Shown here one piece after another: positions 10,331 through 19,688 of a stretch of 64,000 bases of DNA. The position numbers and the translations under genes were made by a program. Every line of letters begins with the position of its first letter. The first letter of the stretch is position 1. The stretch spans positions 58,856-122,855 of the forward strand of contig CALXMH010000001.1 in NCBI GenBank assembly GCA_944389425.1, given 5' to 3'. The notes below the pieces were generated by a model that was not told where the DNA came from, searched no databases, and worked only from the letters and a program-made list of their open reading frames with translations. This DNA is from an uncultured Clostridia bacterium. Lineage in GTDB: Bacteria; Bacillota; Clostridia; TANB77; CAG-508.

Positions 10331-10359
10331 TATATTTTCATCCCATTCTGTATTATGTT

Positions 10360-10843
10360 TTATTTATTAGTAATTTCGCTTAATTTATAATATGTGTTTC
10401 CATCTGAATGTTCATACCCTTTTGGATAAATAACTTCTTCTGTTTCGTAATTTACAATAAAGAAGTCTGTATCTTCTAAATCTTCAAGAGATAATTCAAG
10501 TTCTTCTAGTGTTTGTTTATCCCATAAGTAATATTTATCATAATGCTCTTCTGATGGATTTAATACTCCTTTTGAAATAAGTTCATCCACAGCTGAATTA
10601 CCAGTAATTTCGTTTAGTTTTTGTCCGTTTTAGCAAACTTTCATCATTATTAAAAGTAGCTTTTTCGTTTAATACCTTAGCTTTTGCCTGAATTAGTAGT
10701 AAATCTGTACTTATTGTTTCTTTACTAACTTGGTTCATTAAATCTCCAACTTCTCCAATAGCTATAGTAGCTAAAATACCAAGGACAACTACAATAATTA
10801 CAAGTATTAATAGTGTAATCCCTTTTTCATTTTTTATTCTCAT
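10360..10843 (-). CDS. Prepilin-like membrane protein, read with a +1 shift at CGG
   Basis: A type IV pilin / pseudopilin-like protein. The N-terminus MRIKNEKGITLLILVIIVVVLGILATIAIG is a class III signal: basic leader, invariant Gly before the prepilin-peptidase cut, then a hydrophobic helix. The first frame ends as an 81-codon ORF (10598-10843). At CGG (10625-10627) skipping the C gives SLLK-GQKLNEITGNSAVDEL and continues through an acidic Tyr-rich C-terminal domain (NPSEEHYDKYYLWDK) to 10360. Joined length is 160 aa. It is upstream of rnhB on the same strand with a 29-base gap. No pilus assembly ATPase or prepilin peptidase is in the window. Confidence 0.82.
10625..10627 (-). other. +1 recoding site AAA CGG A in prepilin gene
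   Basis: Zero-frame CGG followed by an early TAA. Skipping C gives GGA and joins the N-terminal prepilin part to its C-terminal domain. Confidence 0.82.
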
Positions 10844-10948
10844 ATTTAAAATAAACCTCCAATTTTAATGCTCATTTTGCTATGTATATTATAATATATA
10901 TTTTAGTTTTTTGTAAATATAAAAATGTCAAAAAATTTTTATATTACT

Positions 10949-10969
10949 TTCACAAATAATTCACAAATA
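10949..10969 (+). promoter_or_regulatory. Tandem TTCACAAATA repeats upstream of htrA
   Basis: Two copies of TTCACAAATA start at 10949 and 10960, 11 bases (one helical turn) apart, about 75-95 bases before the HtrA start. A third copy lies downstream of the gene at 12302-12311. The spacing suggests a binding site for a dimeric regulator. htrA genes in other Bacillota are controlled by envelope-stress two-component systems; that this is such a site is inference. Confidence 0.4.
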
Positions 10970-11043
10970 GGGTGTATTATATACTTGTTTTTAGGATAAT
11001 ATAATAAAAATATAAATAGACAAAAGTCAAGTTAGGAGGATTT

Positions 11044-12276
11044 ATGGACGATTTTGAAAAATCTTATAAGAAAGCGAATGTTTTTTACGAGGAAAAACCA
11101 AAATCTTCTTTTGGTAAAAGCGTAGTTTTTCCATTCGTTTCTGGAATATTAGGAGCCACTCTTGTTGTTGGAACATGTTTTGGGGTTCCTCAAATTAAAG
11201 AAAAACTAATTGGTCAAGATACTTTGGCATCTACAACAATAAATAATGAAAATTCAGCATCAAGTTCTGCTACACAAAATACCACTACAATTGACCCAAC
11301 TACAATTATGTCTTTATCTAATTACTCAGATGCAACTGCTGCAATAGCTGCAAAAGTACAACCTTCTGTTGTTGGTATTAAAGTTGAATATTCAGTTAAT
11401 TCATTCTTTAACCAAAAAGGTTCTGCAACAGCAAGTGGTTCTGGAATTATTATAACAGAAGATGGATATATTTTAACTAATAACCATATTGTAGACACAT
11501 CTTCAAGTTCTTCTTTCTATACTGTATCTGAGGCAACATCTGTTAAGGTATACTTGTATGGTGATTCTACTGCATATGATGCAAAAATAATTGGTACAGA
11601 TAGTCTTACAGATTTAGCTGTAATTAAAATTGATAAAACTGGACTTCCAGCTGCTGAGCTTGGCGATTCAGACACTGTAAAGGTTGGTTCATTTGCAATG
11701 GCAATTGGTAACCCACTTGGACTTGATAATAGTGTTACACTTGGTACTGTAAGTGCTGTAAATAGAGAAGTAACAGATACAGATGGCAAAAAATTTGTAC
11801 TTATTCAAACAGATGCTGCTATAAACTCTGGTAATAGTGGTGGAGCACTTGTAAATTCATATGGTCAAGTAATAGGAATTAATACATTAAAACTATCTGG
11901 TGATGGTGTAGAAGGAATTGGATTTGCTATTCCTATAAATAGCACTAAGGATATTTATACACAATTAATTAATGATGGTAAAGTAAAACGTCCTTATCTT
12001 GGAATTGGTTGTATAGATATTGATGAGCAAAAATCTGAGTATTATAATTTACCAATAGGAATTTATATAAGCGAAGTAGAAGACTTCTCTGCTGCACAAA
12101 AGGCCGGATTAAAACCTGGTGATGTTATAATTGCAGTAGATGGAACTACTGTTACCACAAGAGATGAATTAGATGAAATTAAATATTCTCACTCTATTGG
12201 TGATAAAATTACACTAAAAATAAATAGAGAAGGAAAAGAAATGGATATTGAATTAACACTCGCTGAACAACCATAA
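11044..12276 (+). CDS. htrA: HtrA/DegP-family serine protease, membrane-anchored
   Basis: An envelope quality-control protease. A cytoplasmic N-terminus is followed by a membrane anchor (about residues 28-50, VFPFVSGILGATLVVGTCFG) and a Ser/Thr-rich linker. The trypsin-like domain has a His in TNNHIVD, an Asp in DSLTDLAVIKI and a catalytic Ser in NSGNSGGAL. One C-terminal PDZ domain (about 315-405) contains AGLKPGDVIIAVDG. Length 410 aa is typical. The start is set by TTAGGAGG directly upstream. It is monocistronic, with repeated TTCACAAATA words upstream and a terminator downstream. Confidence 0.95.
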   Translation: MDDFEKSYKKANVFYEEKPKSSFGKSVVFPFVSGILGATLVVGTCFGVPQIKEKLIGQDTLASTTINNENSASSSATQNTTTIDPTTIMSLSNYSDATAAIAAKVQPSVVGIKVEYSVNSFFNQKGSATASGSGIIITEDGYILTNNHIVDTSSSSSFYTVSEATSVKVYLYGDSTAYDAKIIGTDSLTDLAVIKIDKTGLPAAELGDSDTVKVGSFAMAIGNPLGLDNSVTLGTVSAVNREVTDTDGKKFVLIQTDAAINSGNSGGALVNSYGQVIGINTLKLSGDGVEGIGFAIPINSTKDIYTQLINDGKVKRPYLGIGCIDIDEQKSEYYNLPIGIYISEVEDFSAAQKAGLKPGDVIIAVDGTTVTTRDELDEIKYSHSIGDKITLKINREGKEMDIELTLAEQP

Positions 12277-12393
12277 TTTTTTTCGATATTATCACACTGA
12301 GTTCACAAATAAGACATAATTAAATTGTATTATATATACATCAGCAGAAAAGCTGTTGATATAAAAAATAAAAACATCCCCTTTTTATTTTAA

Positions 12394-12425
12394 AAAGAGC
12401 AACCTATTACAGTTGCTCTTTTTTA
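12394..12425. terminator. Terminator downstream of htrA
   Basis: Inverted repeat AAAGAGCAAC / GTTGCTCTTT with an 8-base loop and a T run on the plus strand. It sits between convergent htrA and the nucleotidyltransferase gene and may serve both. Confidence 0.8.
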
Positions 12426-12431
12426 TGTGTG

Positions 12432-12749
12432 TTATGCGACTTTTAAGCCTGTGTTTATTATTTCTTCTACAAATGGGTTTCCTTCTTCAAAGTCTTTTTC
12501 TTTTAATGGATGTGGTTCTATTCGTAAGTCTATATTCTTAGTTAGCATCATTAAATCTACCATTAAATCTATTTTATTCATATCACTATTTAATACAATT
12601 GCTATGTCTATATCACTATCTTCGTTGTTCGTTCCTTTCACAAATGAACCAAAAATGTACACAGCTTTTATTTCATAATATTTTGAAATTTCTTTTATAT
12701 ATCTATTTACAATATTCATAATATTTACATCAACTGTTCTTTTAGCCAT
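12432..12749 (-). CDS. MNT-type minimal nucleotidyltransferase (antitoxin candidate)
   Basis: A 105-residue protein of the polymerase-beta-like minimal nucleotidyltransferase family. The active-site signature is visible as YIFGSFVKGTNNEDSDIDIAIV (Gly-Ser, then the Asp-x-Asp pair near residue 45) with a further candidate Asp in the strand DLRIEP. In HEPN/MNT modules this protein neutralises its HEPN partner, in characterised cases by AMPylating it. Its 5' end overlaps the HEPN gene by 25 bases, so the two are translationally linked. Cytoplasmic, no membrane segment. Confidence 0.85.
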   Translation of the reverse strand: MAKRTVDVNIMNIVNRYIKEISKYYEIKAVYIFGSFVKGTNNEDSDIDIAIVLNSDMNKIDLMVDLMMLTKNIDLRIEPHPLKEKDFEEGNPFVEEIINTGLKVA

Positions 12750-13120
12750 CCTCTTACCTCCTTAATATTATTTATTTGCTCTGTAACATATTCTTCTGTG
12801 CATCTTTCATAGAACTCATTTTTATAGTCTTCATATCGTGCACTTATATTAAAAGAATTGCATGTAAATAATATTTTTTCTTGCTTTGCATTTAACTTCA
12901 GTCCACATTTTTCTGCTAATATATTTAAATTATGTATTTTGGGTGGATATGGTTTCTCTTTATTTACTTTGGCATATATTCCTTTTAACAATTTTTCAAG
13001 TACTAAATGTCCTATAAATAATGCCCATGTATATTGCTTAGTTTCATAATTTTTCATCATGGACTCATAATCTCTATCTGAACTCTGTATCCAATATTTA
13101 ATCAAATCTTCTGATTTCAC
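12725..13120 (-). CDS. HEPN-domain protein (toxin candidate)
   Basis: A 131-residue all-helical HEPN-domain protein encoded directly upstream of, and overlapping, the MNT gene. Typical features: N-terminal WIQSSDRDYESM, the helix LFIGHLVLEKLLKGIYAK, HNLNILAEKCG, and the C-terminal ISARYEDYKNEFYERCT. The classical RNase R-x4-6-H motif is not obvious, so toxicity by RNA cleavage is uncertain. Alternatives are a non-toxic HEPN/MNT pair with another regulatory role. The start at 13120 is preceded by GGGAGGAATAAAGTG. Confidence 0.8.
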   Translation of the reverse strand: MKSEDLIKYWIQSSDRDYESMMKNYETKQYTWALFIGHLVLEKLLKGIYAKVNKEKPYPPKIHNLNILAEKCGLKLNAKQEKILFTCNSFNISARYEDYKNEFYERCTEEYVTEQINNIKEVRGWLKEQLM

Positions 13121-13206
13121 TTTATTCCTCCCATATAAAACTTATTCTTTCTTTTGTAAATAGTATATCATAATTATGAAAATTTTATTATCCATTCTCA
13201 ACATTT

Positions 13207-14058
13207 TTAAAACACAATTACATCTGTTTCGCTTGTGTAGTTGTTGTTGCCATAGGCAAATATTATGTAGATGTAGTCATCTGGGCCGTAGAAGTAATTT
13301 GTTATGTTTTCTAGTTTGTACATGTCGCTGTTTGGGTCTCGTGTGTATACTGAAAATCCTACATCGTTTAGGTCTTGTGTTTGCTCGCTTATTTCTTGTA
13401 TTTCTCTGTTAATTCTATTTTGAAGTGTTGTGTTTGTTATATTCTTATATGCTATATAATCATTTAGGCTTATTTTTGTTCCGGTTTGTAAGTTATAGTT
13501 ATATCCTAAATACATTATTCTTTGTGGATTACTTCCTTCTTTTAGTGTCGCTTTTATTACAAGTGATAATATATTTCCATTAATGTACCCGGCATAATCT
13601 ATATTGTATATTACATATTCTGTGCTTGTTTCTGCATTTACGAGTATGCTTGTTGCTTTTGTTACAAATATGTTTTCTATTTCTTCATTTATTTCGTTTG
13701 CAACTGGACTATTTATGTTAAATGTTGGGACATTTAAATTCATGCTATATTTACCTTGCACTGTTTTTGATATTTGATTACTTGTATATATTAAATCTTT
13801 TGTACTGTCTTTTCTTACTGCTGAATTATTAAAATTTTCAGAAGTGTATGTTAATGCATTTATAAATAATGAGTCAAATTTGTTTTTAGCTTCTTCTTGT
13901 TCTTGCTTTATTTGTTCATTGTCTGTATTGTTATTTCCACCTATCATAAATTTATCTGTGTCTCCATCTTCATAAAAAAATGTTGCATAAATTCCAATTC
14001 CTATTGATATTATACATATTATTATAATTACAGCATATAATATTAATCTTTTTTCCAC
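13207..14058 (-). CDS. Membrane-anchored extracytoplasmic protein, DUF3298/4163-like
   Basis: A single N-terminal membrane helix (residues 5-27, LILYAVIIIICIISIGIGIYA) anchors an extracytoplasmic domain of about 250 residues. An acidic Asn/Gln/Glu linker leads to a domain beginning SKTVQGKYSMNLNVPTF and ending in beta-rich NYFYGPDDYIYIIFAYGNNNYTSETDVIVF. The order of elements resembles the DUF4163-DUF3298 proteins found beside sporulation and envelope genes, but no catalytic residues are evident and I would not assign an enzyme. Monocistronic, divergent from lemA. No in-frame CGG. Confidence 0.7.
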   Translation of the reverse strand: MEKRLILYAVIIIICIISIGIGIYATFFYEDGDTDKFMIGGNNNTDNEQIKQEQEEAKNKFDSLFINALTYTSENFNNSAVRKDSTKDLIYTSNQISKTVQGKYSMNLNVPTFNINSPVANEINEEIENIFVTKATSILVNAETSTEYVIYNIDYAGYINGNILSLVIKATLKEGSNPQRIMYLGYNYNLQTGTKISLNDYIAYKNITNTTLQNRINREIQEISEQTQDLNDVGFSVYTRDPNSDMYKLENITNYFYGPDDYIYIIFAYGNNNYTSETDVIVF

Positions 14059-14191
14059 GTTCTACACCTCTTAAATAATTATTAATTAAATTATAACATA
14101 GATTTCGCAAAAAGGACACATAATTATTGTATATTTAAATAAAATATGATATGATAGTGTTGTAATTTTATTTTAATTTAGGAGGATTTTT

Positions 14192-14743
14192 ATGTTAATA
14201 GCATTAATTATTATTGTAATACTAGTTGTAGTAGTTATTGCACTATACAATAGTTTAGTAGTCGCAAGACAAAAAGTAAGAAATGCATGGAGTCAAATTG
14301 ATGTTCAATTACAAAGAAGATTTGATTTAATCCCAAATCTAGTAGAAACTGTAAAAGGATATATGACACATGAGAAAGGTGTTTTAACAGAAGTTACAAA
14401 CCTTAGAAGTTCTTGGTCAAATGCTAATTCTGTTGGAGAAAAAGCAAAATTAGATAATCAATTATCTGATACATTAAAAACAATTATGGCTTTATCTGAA
14501 AATTATCCAGATTTAAAGGCTAGCCAAAATTTCTCTGAGTTACAAGAAGAATTAAGAGCAACTGAAAATAAGATTTCATTCTCTCGTCAATTCTATAATG
14601 ATACTGTAACAATGTATAATACAAAATTAGAAGTGGTTCCAACTAATATTTTTGCTTCTATATTCCACTTTAAACCAGAAGAATTATTTACAACTGAAAG
14701 TGATGAAGCTAGACAAAATATAAAGGTAGATTTTAATAAATAA
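14192..14743 (+). CDS. lemA: LemA family membrane protein
   Basis: The 183-residue protein has one N-terminal membrane helix (residues 2-22) followed by the diagnostic LemA helix bundle: [35 protein letters not shown] and, later, [20 protein letters not shown]. The function of LemA is not firmly established; it is an inner-membrane protein with an external N-terminus. The start follows TAGGAGG at 14180-14186. The gene lies 15 bases before htpX, a frequent pairing, suggesting a common envelope-stress role. Confidence 0.93.
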   Translation: MLIALIIIVILVVVVIALYNSLVVARQKVRNAWSQIDVQLQRRFDLIPNLVETVKGYMTHEKGVLTEVTNLRSSWSNANSVGEKAKLDNQLSDTLKTIMALSENYPDLKASQNFSELQEELRATENKISFSRQFYNDTVTMYNTKLEVVPTNIFASIFHFKPEELFTTESDEARQNIKVDFNK

Positions 14744-14758
14744 GCAGAGGTATAATTT

Positions 14759-15658
14759 ATGATACAAGATATAAAAAGAAATAAACTAAAAACTGGTTTT
14801 ATAGTTTCTGTATTCATTGTTGTAATTACTCTTATACTTTATTTTATAGGTGTATATTTTGATTTTGGACCTTTTGCAATAGTTTTTGCATTAGGGTTTT
14901 CAATAATTTCTGCTTGGGCATCTTATTATAATTCAGACAAAATTGTACTATCTTTAAATAAAGCAAGACCTGCAACACATGAAGAAGATCAAAAAATTGT
15001 AAATATTCTAGATTCTCTTATGGCATCATCTGGACTTACAACAAAACCTAGATTATATGTTGTTGAATCTGACCAGCCAAACGCATTTGCAACTGGTAGG
15101 GATCCAGAACATGCCGTAATTTGCGTAACTACTGCTTTACTTAATACTTTAAATTATTATGAATTAGAAGGAGTTATTGCTCACGAATTAGCTCATATTA
15201 AAAATTATGATATTCGTCTTTCAGCAGTAGTAACTGTAATGGTAGGTTTAGTAGTTATGCTAGCAGATTTGTGTACACATGCAATGATTTGGGGTGGAGG
15301 TAGCAGAGATAATGAAAAAGGTAGCGGTAATGCAATTGTGTTTCTAATAGGTGTTGTTTTACTAATTATTTCTCCTATTTTCTCTAAGCTTATGCAACTT
15401 GCTGTATCTAGAAGAAGAGAGTTTTTAGCAGATGCAACTGCTGTTGAATTCACAAGAAATCCAGATGGTTTAATTTCTGCTCTTCAAAAATTGGATGCAG
15501 ATACTCATAAATTAGAAACTGCTAATTCTTCAACAGCACATATGTATATTTCTAACCCATTTAAAAAGAATGCAGATGGAAGTAAAAGTAAAACAGATTG
15601 GTTTTCAACACATCCACCAATTGAAGCAAGAATAGAAGCTTTAAGAAATATAAAATAA
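14759..15658 (+). CDS. htpX: HtpX-like zinc metalloprotease
   Basis: An integral membrane protease of the M48 family that degrades misfolded membrane proteins. Two N-terminal membrane helices (about residues 15-55) are followed by the zinc site HELAH in GVIAHELAHIKNYD (about residues 140-153). Two further helices (VTVMVGLVVMLADL and NAIVFLIGVVLLIISPIF) precede the third zinc ligand region RREFLADATAVEFT. The C-terminus keeps THPPIEARI. Length 299 aa is normal. It forms an operon with lemA and ends at a terminator hairpin. Confidence 0.95.
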   Translation: MIQDIKRNKLKTGFIVSVFIVVITLILYFIGVYFDFGPFAIVFALGFSIISAWASYYNSDKIVLSLNKARPATHEEDQKIVNILDSLMASSGLTTKPRLYVVESDQPNAFATGRDPEHAVICVTTALLNTLNYYELEGVIAHELAHIKNYDIRLSAVVTVMVGLVVMLADLCTHAMIWGGGSRDNEKGSGNAIVFLIGVVLLIISPIFSKLMQLAVSRRREFLADATAVEFTRNPDGLISALQKLDADTHKLETANSSTAHMYISNPFKKNADGSKSKTDWFSTHPPIEARIEALRNIK

Positions 15659-15684
15659 CCCAAACAACTTGGGTTATTTTTTTA
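15654..15684. terminator. Bidirectional terminator between htpX and tatD
   Basis: Inverted repeat AATAACCCA / TGGGTTATT with a 7-base loop and a long T run on the plus strand. It overlaps the ends of both convergent genes. Confidence 0.85.
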
Positions 15685-16443
15685 TTTTATTTCAAATATG
15701 GTTTTTGCATTGTTATATGTTATTTGAGCAATTTCCTCTTCTCTAAGATTTTTTATTTCTGCTATTTTTTTTGCTACATATTGCACATATGCCGGATTGT
15801 TTCTTTGTCCTCTGAATGGTTCTGGGGTCATGTAAGGGCTATCTGTTTCTATTAAAATTTTTTCTAATGGAACATATGAAACACAGCTATATGCATTTTT
15901 TGAGTTTTTAAATGTTATATTACCTGAAAAAGATATATAATATCCTAATTTTAGTGCTTCTTTTATAAGTTCAATATTTAATGGGCAACAATGAAATATT
16001 CCTTTTTTATTTACTTTATTGGTTTTTAGTATTTCTATTGTATCCATTACAGCTTCTCTTGTATGAATTACTATTGGTAAATCTAAATTATTTGCTATTT
16101 GTATTTGGTTTAAAAATACTTGTTTTTGAAGTTCTTTGTTTTCTTTATTCCAGTAGTAATCAAGTCCAATTTCTCCTATTGCTACAACTTTTTTATTTTT
16201 AGCTAATTTTTCAATTTCTTTATAATTTATTTCATCTAAATCATTTGGAGATATCCCTACAATTGCATATAAATTATTTGTATATTTTTCTGCAATTTCT
16301 ATTGCCTGTTTAGATGATTTTACACTATACCCTGCAACTATTGCTTTTGTAATTCCTTTTTTTATGTTATCTTTTATTATATTATCTCTATCTATATTAA
16401 ATTTTTCGTCATTATAATGACAGTGTGAGTCGAATAATTCCAT
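15682..16443 (-). CDS. tatD: TatD family metal-dependent hydrolase/DNase
   Basis: A cytoplasmic TIM-barrel hydrolase of the TatD family with 3'-5' exonuclease activity in studied members. Metal-binding motifs are all present: FDSHCHYND at the N-terminus (HxH), GEIGLDYYW near residue 92, VIHTRE, FHCCPLN and ETDSPYMTPEPFRG near residue 205. Length 253 aa is normal. It is followed, 18 bases upstream on the same strand, by acpS, so the two may be co-transcribed. Confidence 0.94.
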   Translation of the reverse strand: MELFDSHCHYNDEKFNIDRDNIIKDNIKKGITKAIVAGYSVKSSKQAIEIAEKYTNNLYAIVGISPNDLDEINYKEIEKLAKNKKVVAIGEIGLDYYWNKENKELQKQVFLNQIQIANNLDLPIVIHTREAVMDTIEILKTNKVNKKGIFHCCPLNIELIKEALKLGYYISFSGNITFKNSKNAYSCVSYVPLEKILIETDSPYMTPEPFRGQRNNPAYVQYVAKKIAEIKNLREEEIAQITYNNAKTIFEIK

Positions 16444-16461
16444 TTATCTTCCTCTCTTCTA

Positions 16462-16845
16462 TTAATATGGTTCATATAGTAAAGAAACATTTGCTATTGC
16501 ATATTCTTTTATATGAGAAATGCTTATGTCTATGCTTTTTATTTGATTAAATTCTACATTTATAAATTCTATATGTGGTTTTCCTTTTTCATCATTTAAT
16601 ATTTGTACATTTTGCCAAGAAATTTCGTATTTGTCTTTTAAAAAAGTGCTTATTGCTTTGAATATTGCTTCTTTTGCAGCAAATCTTGCTGCATAGTGTT
16701 CGTATTTGGGTTTTCCTTTGCTTTCACAATATTCAATTTCTTTTTCTGTATATATTTCTTTTATAAATCTTCCATTTGTATTTATAATAGATTTTTCTAT
16801 TCTATTTACTTCTATAATATCTATTCCACAAGCTATTTTTAGCAT
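16462..16845 (-). CDS. acpS: Holo-[acyl-carrier-protein] synthase
   Basis: Transfers 4'-phosphopantetheine from CoA to a serine of acyl carrier protein, activating fatty acid synthesis. Motifs: GIDIIEVNRIEKS at residues 7-19 (metal-binding Asp) and ARFAAKEAIFKA near residue 53 (catalytic Glu), then ISHIKEYAIANV. I choose the ATG at 16845, with AAAGGGGAAAAAT upstream, giving 127 aa. A longer open frame back to 16929 has no ribosome binding site and overlaps the neighbouring gene. Confidence 0.93.
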   Translation of the reverse strand: MLKIACGIDIIEVNRIEKSIINTNGRFIKEIYTEKEIEYCESKGKPKYEHYAARFAAKEAIFKAISTFLKDKYEISWQNVQILNDEKGKPHIEFINVEFNQIKSIDISISHIKEYAIANVSLLYEPY

Positions 16846-16856
16846 ATTTTTCCCCT

Positions 16857-18021
16857 TTATTTTGGTAAATTTGTTAGTACTATAATATTTATAATGTTTA
16901 TAATCATACAAATTATTATTATTCCCCATATTATTTTAGTATTTCTTTTTCGCTTTTCTAATCTTTGGTTTTTATATCCTTTTTCGTATTGCTCTAATGT
17001 TTTTAAATATTTATTGTCAATGTCAAATTCTTTTTTCCATTCTTTATATAATTTGCTACCTGTTTCTTCTTTTGTAATTTCTTTTATGTATTGATTGTTT
17101 ATAAATTCCATTAATTCTTTTTCTGTTTTTTTATTATATTGTTTATCAAATTTATTTAAACTGGTTTCTAAGTAATATGTGTATATTAATGTATATAAAT
17201 ATTGGGTTTCAAATTCATATGGCAATTTTGTGTAATTATATGAATCTAAACTATTTGTTATAAGAGTAGTACTATGTTTTGTTATTGCAAATTTTATATA
17301 TTCTGAAATATCTATAAGATTTATTTGTTTTTTTATGTCTCTATTTTCTAAAAAATCATTTACTAATTTTGTAAAGTCTGGTGTTGTTTTTAAGTTCCAT
17401 TCTTCTCCATCTAAGCAAATATACGAAAATGTATAAAATTCTTCGTTATTTAATTTATTGGCTGTTATGTTTTGTAGTATTTTATTTAATTCATTTTTGT
17501 CTTTATATTCATCTGATTGTAAGCTTATTTTTTCACTTTGTTCTAAATTATTTATTTTTTTAAATTTTTCATTAAAATTCAATATGTCTGTTATAGTAAG
17601 TTTGTCGTCTAAATATGTTTTTATTGTTAAAAAGCAGATGCCTGACTTAAAACATATTATTTCTATTTTTTCTATTCTAAAAAATACTCCGATTTTCTTC
17701 TCCCATTTTTGCTTGTGTAGATTGGTCTATAATATATTCAAAACATATGCAAGGCATATTTAATACCTTGCTATATGTTTTTTCATTTATATTTTTTAAT
17801 TCTTTAATTTGCTCTTTATTATATAGTAATGATTTAAACATTATATCTTTTATGTTTTTTTCAAAATATGAATCTATTTGTATATCTTTTTCTTTTTGAA
17901 ATATTTTTAATTTAATTTTTTTACTTTTTAAAAGGTTCAATATATATTTATTATATAACTTTCTTTCTATTTTAAACGGTTTTATAAAATATGAATATTG
18001 GTATTTTATATTAGTACTCAT
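16857..18021 (-). CDS. Tail-anchored hypothetical protein, read with a +1 shift at CGG
   Basis: Two open frames (17677-18021 and the frame ending at 16857) form one gene. The first, beginning MSTNIKYQYSYFIKPF, ends GEEN-CGG-AGT and stops three codons on. Skipping the C at 17691 gives GEEN-GVFFRIEKIEIICFKSGICF and continues without a stop through NFNEKFKKINN to a C-terminal membrane helix (IIWGIIIICMIINIINIIVL). Joined length is 387 aa. The bulk is cytoplasmic, Lys/Asn/Tyr-rich and probably helical, tethered by the C-terminal helix. I do not recognise the family. The gene lies between acpS (11 bases) and the WG-repeat gene (18 bases), probably one operon. Confidence 0.8.
17689..17691 (-). other. 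+1 recoding site AAT CGG A in tail-anchored protein gene
   Basis: Zero-frame CGG three codons before TAG. Skipping C gives GGA and opens a frame with no stop for about 277 codons. Confidence 0.82.
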
Positions 18022-18039
18022 TTAACTCATTCCTTTTAT

Positions 18040-19563
18040 TTATTCTACATCTGTATAATAATTTGCATTAGCATCTTCTGCAAAATGCCATTTCCCAATA
18101 AAGTCTATTATGGTATTACTTTGAAGAGTATATGTTGGTTCTAGTACTACTTTTCCTTCTTTATCTAAGCATCCCCATTTTCCACCTTTATTTACACTTA
18201 CATAACCATATTCATTTTGCTCTGTTGCATCATCATATATGTAGTCTACTACTACTTCTCCTTTATTGTTGATATATCCGTATTTTCCATCTTTCTTGCT
18301 TAAAAATAGTGTATTATTTGGGAAAATTTCTGTATTTTGTTTTTCTTCAAATTTAAAGTTATAGTATTTGTATTCTCCTTCTGTTCTAATTTTAATGTAT
18401 CCTACTTTGCTATCTACTTTTGATATTATTCCTGTTAGCTTTTCATTAAATTCCCTATCTATTATTTGTGGGGCTTCTTCTCCTATTGTTGCTACAAATA
18501 AATCTGAGTCTGTTCTATATATTAGTTCATCATATGTAAACTCTATCTTGGTTTCATTTTGTAGATTTATTACTCCATATTTTTCGTCCTTTTGTGCTAC
18601 AAAGTTATCTCCATATGCATATTTTAGTTTATCATATTCTGCTGGAATTAGTTCTTCTCCTTTTTGATTTATAACTCCATATTTATTGTCTTTTAATATT
18701 ACAAAATTTTCTCCTGCAATTTCTATTACATCATTAAATCCTTCTGTTATATTTACTGTTTTGTCTGAATCTATTATTTGCCAATTTCCATTTTCTTTTA
18801 CAACATATATATTATTTACACTTATAGGTTTTATTTCTTCATACAAGCATTCTATTTCAATTGTGTTGTTTGATAAGGCTACACCTTGTTTATTCTCTTC
18901 ATTTATTATTATAAATTCCTTTCTATTATCTTCTCCTAATGGTTTTATTTCTTTATATTTTATATCTACTATTATGTTTCCAAAACTATCGCTTAATCCT
19001 ACTTTTCCGTCTTGGCTTACTATAAATGTGTTTTTTACTCCATTTAGTGCTACTATGCTATCATATTCACATTTTAAAAGTTCTCTTCCCTCAAAATTTA
19101 TCATTCCAAATTTTCCGTCTTTTTGTACTTTAATTACATTGTTTTCATACCATAATACATTTGATTCATCATAATTTACTATAAATTCTGCTATATCATA
19201 GTTTGTAAATAATGTTTCTCCTTTTTCATTGATTATTTTTGTTTTATATGTTTCATCTTGATAATTAACATCATATGTACATGCAAATAATGCTGAATTT
19301 TCATCTGGTACTATTATCATTTCATCATATGTTGGCTCTATTACATAATCACCTTTTTGGTTTATTACTCCCCATTTATAATCTGTATATACTGAAAAGT
19401 ATTTGTTTGCTTCTTCTGTTTTTTTGTTTGCTAAGTTTGTTCCATCTTGTAGTAATTTTGAAAGTGTTAGTCCAAACATTATTATTACTAATATTCCTAG
19501 AATAACACTAAATACTTTCTTTTTGTTAAGTTTTGGTTCTTCATCAAATCTTTTTCCGCCCAT
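18040..19563 (-). CDS. WG-repeat protein with N-terminal membrane anchor
   Basis: The 507-residue product has a membrane helix at about residues 17-38 (VFSVILGILVIIMFGLTLS) followed by about ten WG beta-hairpin repeats of 40-45 residues, e.g. YKWGVINQKGDYVIEPTYDEM, GKFGMINFEGRELLKCEYDS, DKYGVINQKGEELIPAEYDKL and GKWGCLDKEGKVVLEPTYTL. WG repeats probably form an extracytoplasmic beta structure; no enzymatic role is known to me. The ATG at 19563 follows CTTGGAGGAAATC. A GTG ten codons earlier overlaps this ribosome binding site and is unlikely. Confidence 0.9.
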   Translation of the reverse strand: MGGKRFDEEPKLNKKKVFSVILGILVIIMFGLTLSKLLQDGTNLANKKTEEANKYFSVYTDYKWGVINQKGDYVIEPTYDEMIIVPDENSALFACTYDVNYQDETYKTKIINEKGETLFTNYDIAEFIVNYDESNVLWYENNVIKVQKDGKFGMINFEGRELLKCEYDSIVALNGVKNTFIVSQDGKVGLSDSFGNIIVDIKYKEIKPLGEDNRKEFIIINEENKQGVALSNNTIEIECLYEEIKPISVNNIYVVKENGNWQIIDSDKTVNITEGFNDVIEIAGENFVILKDNKYGVINQKGEELIPAEYDKLKYAYGDNFVAQKDEKYGVINLQNETKIEFTYDELIYRTDSDLFVATIGEEAPQIIDREFNEKLTGIISKVDSKVGYIKIRTEGEYKYYNFKFEEKQNTEIFPNNTLFLSKKDGKYGYINNKGEVVVDYIYDDATEQNEYGYVSVNKGGKWGCLDKEGKVVLEPTYTLQSNTIIDFIGKWHFAEDANANYYTDVE

Positions 19564-19688
19564 ATGATTTCCTCCAAGTACATAAAATTTCACATATACA
19601 CTATATCATTTATTTTGCATAATTACAATATTAATGGTATAATATTTATTATTTTTAAAATAATTTTTGTTGTAGGAGGAAATTTATT

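Noticed and set aside
16846-16929. N-terminal extension of AcpS to 16929
   Set aside because: No ribosome binding site, not family-like, and it overlaps the neighbouring gene's end; ATG 16845 has a good site.
19564-19593. GTG 19593 as start of the WG-repeat protein
   Set aside because: The ribosome binding site GGAGG lies inside that extension, directly before ATG 19563.
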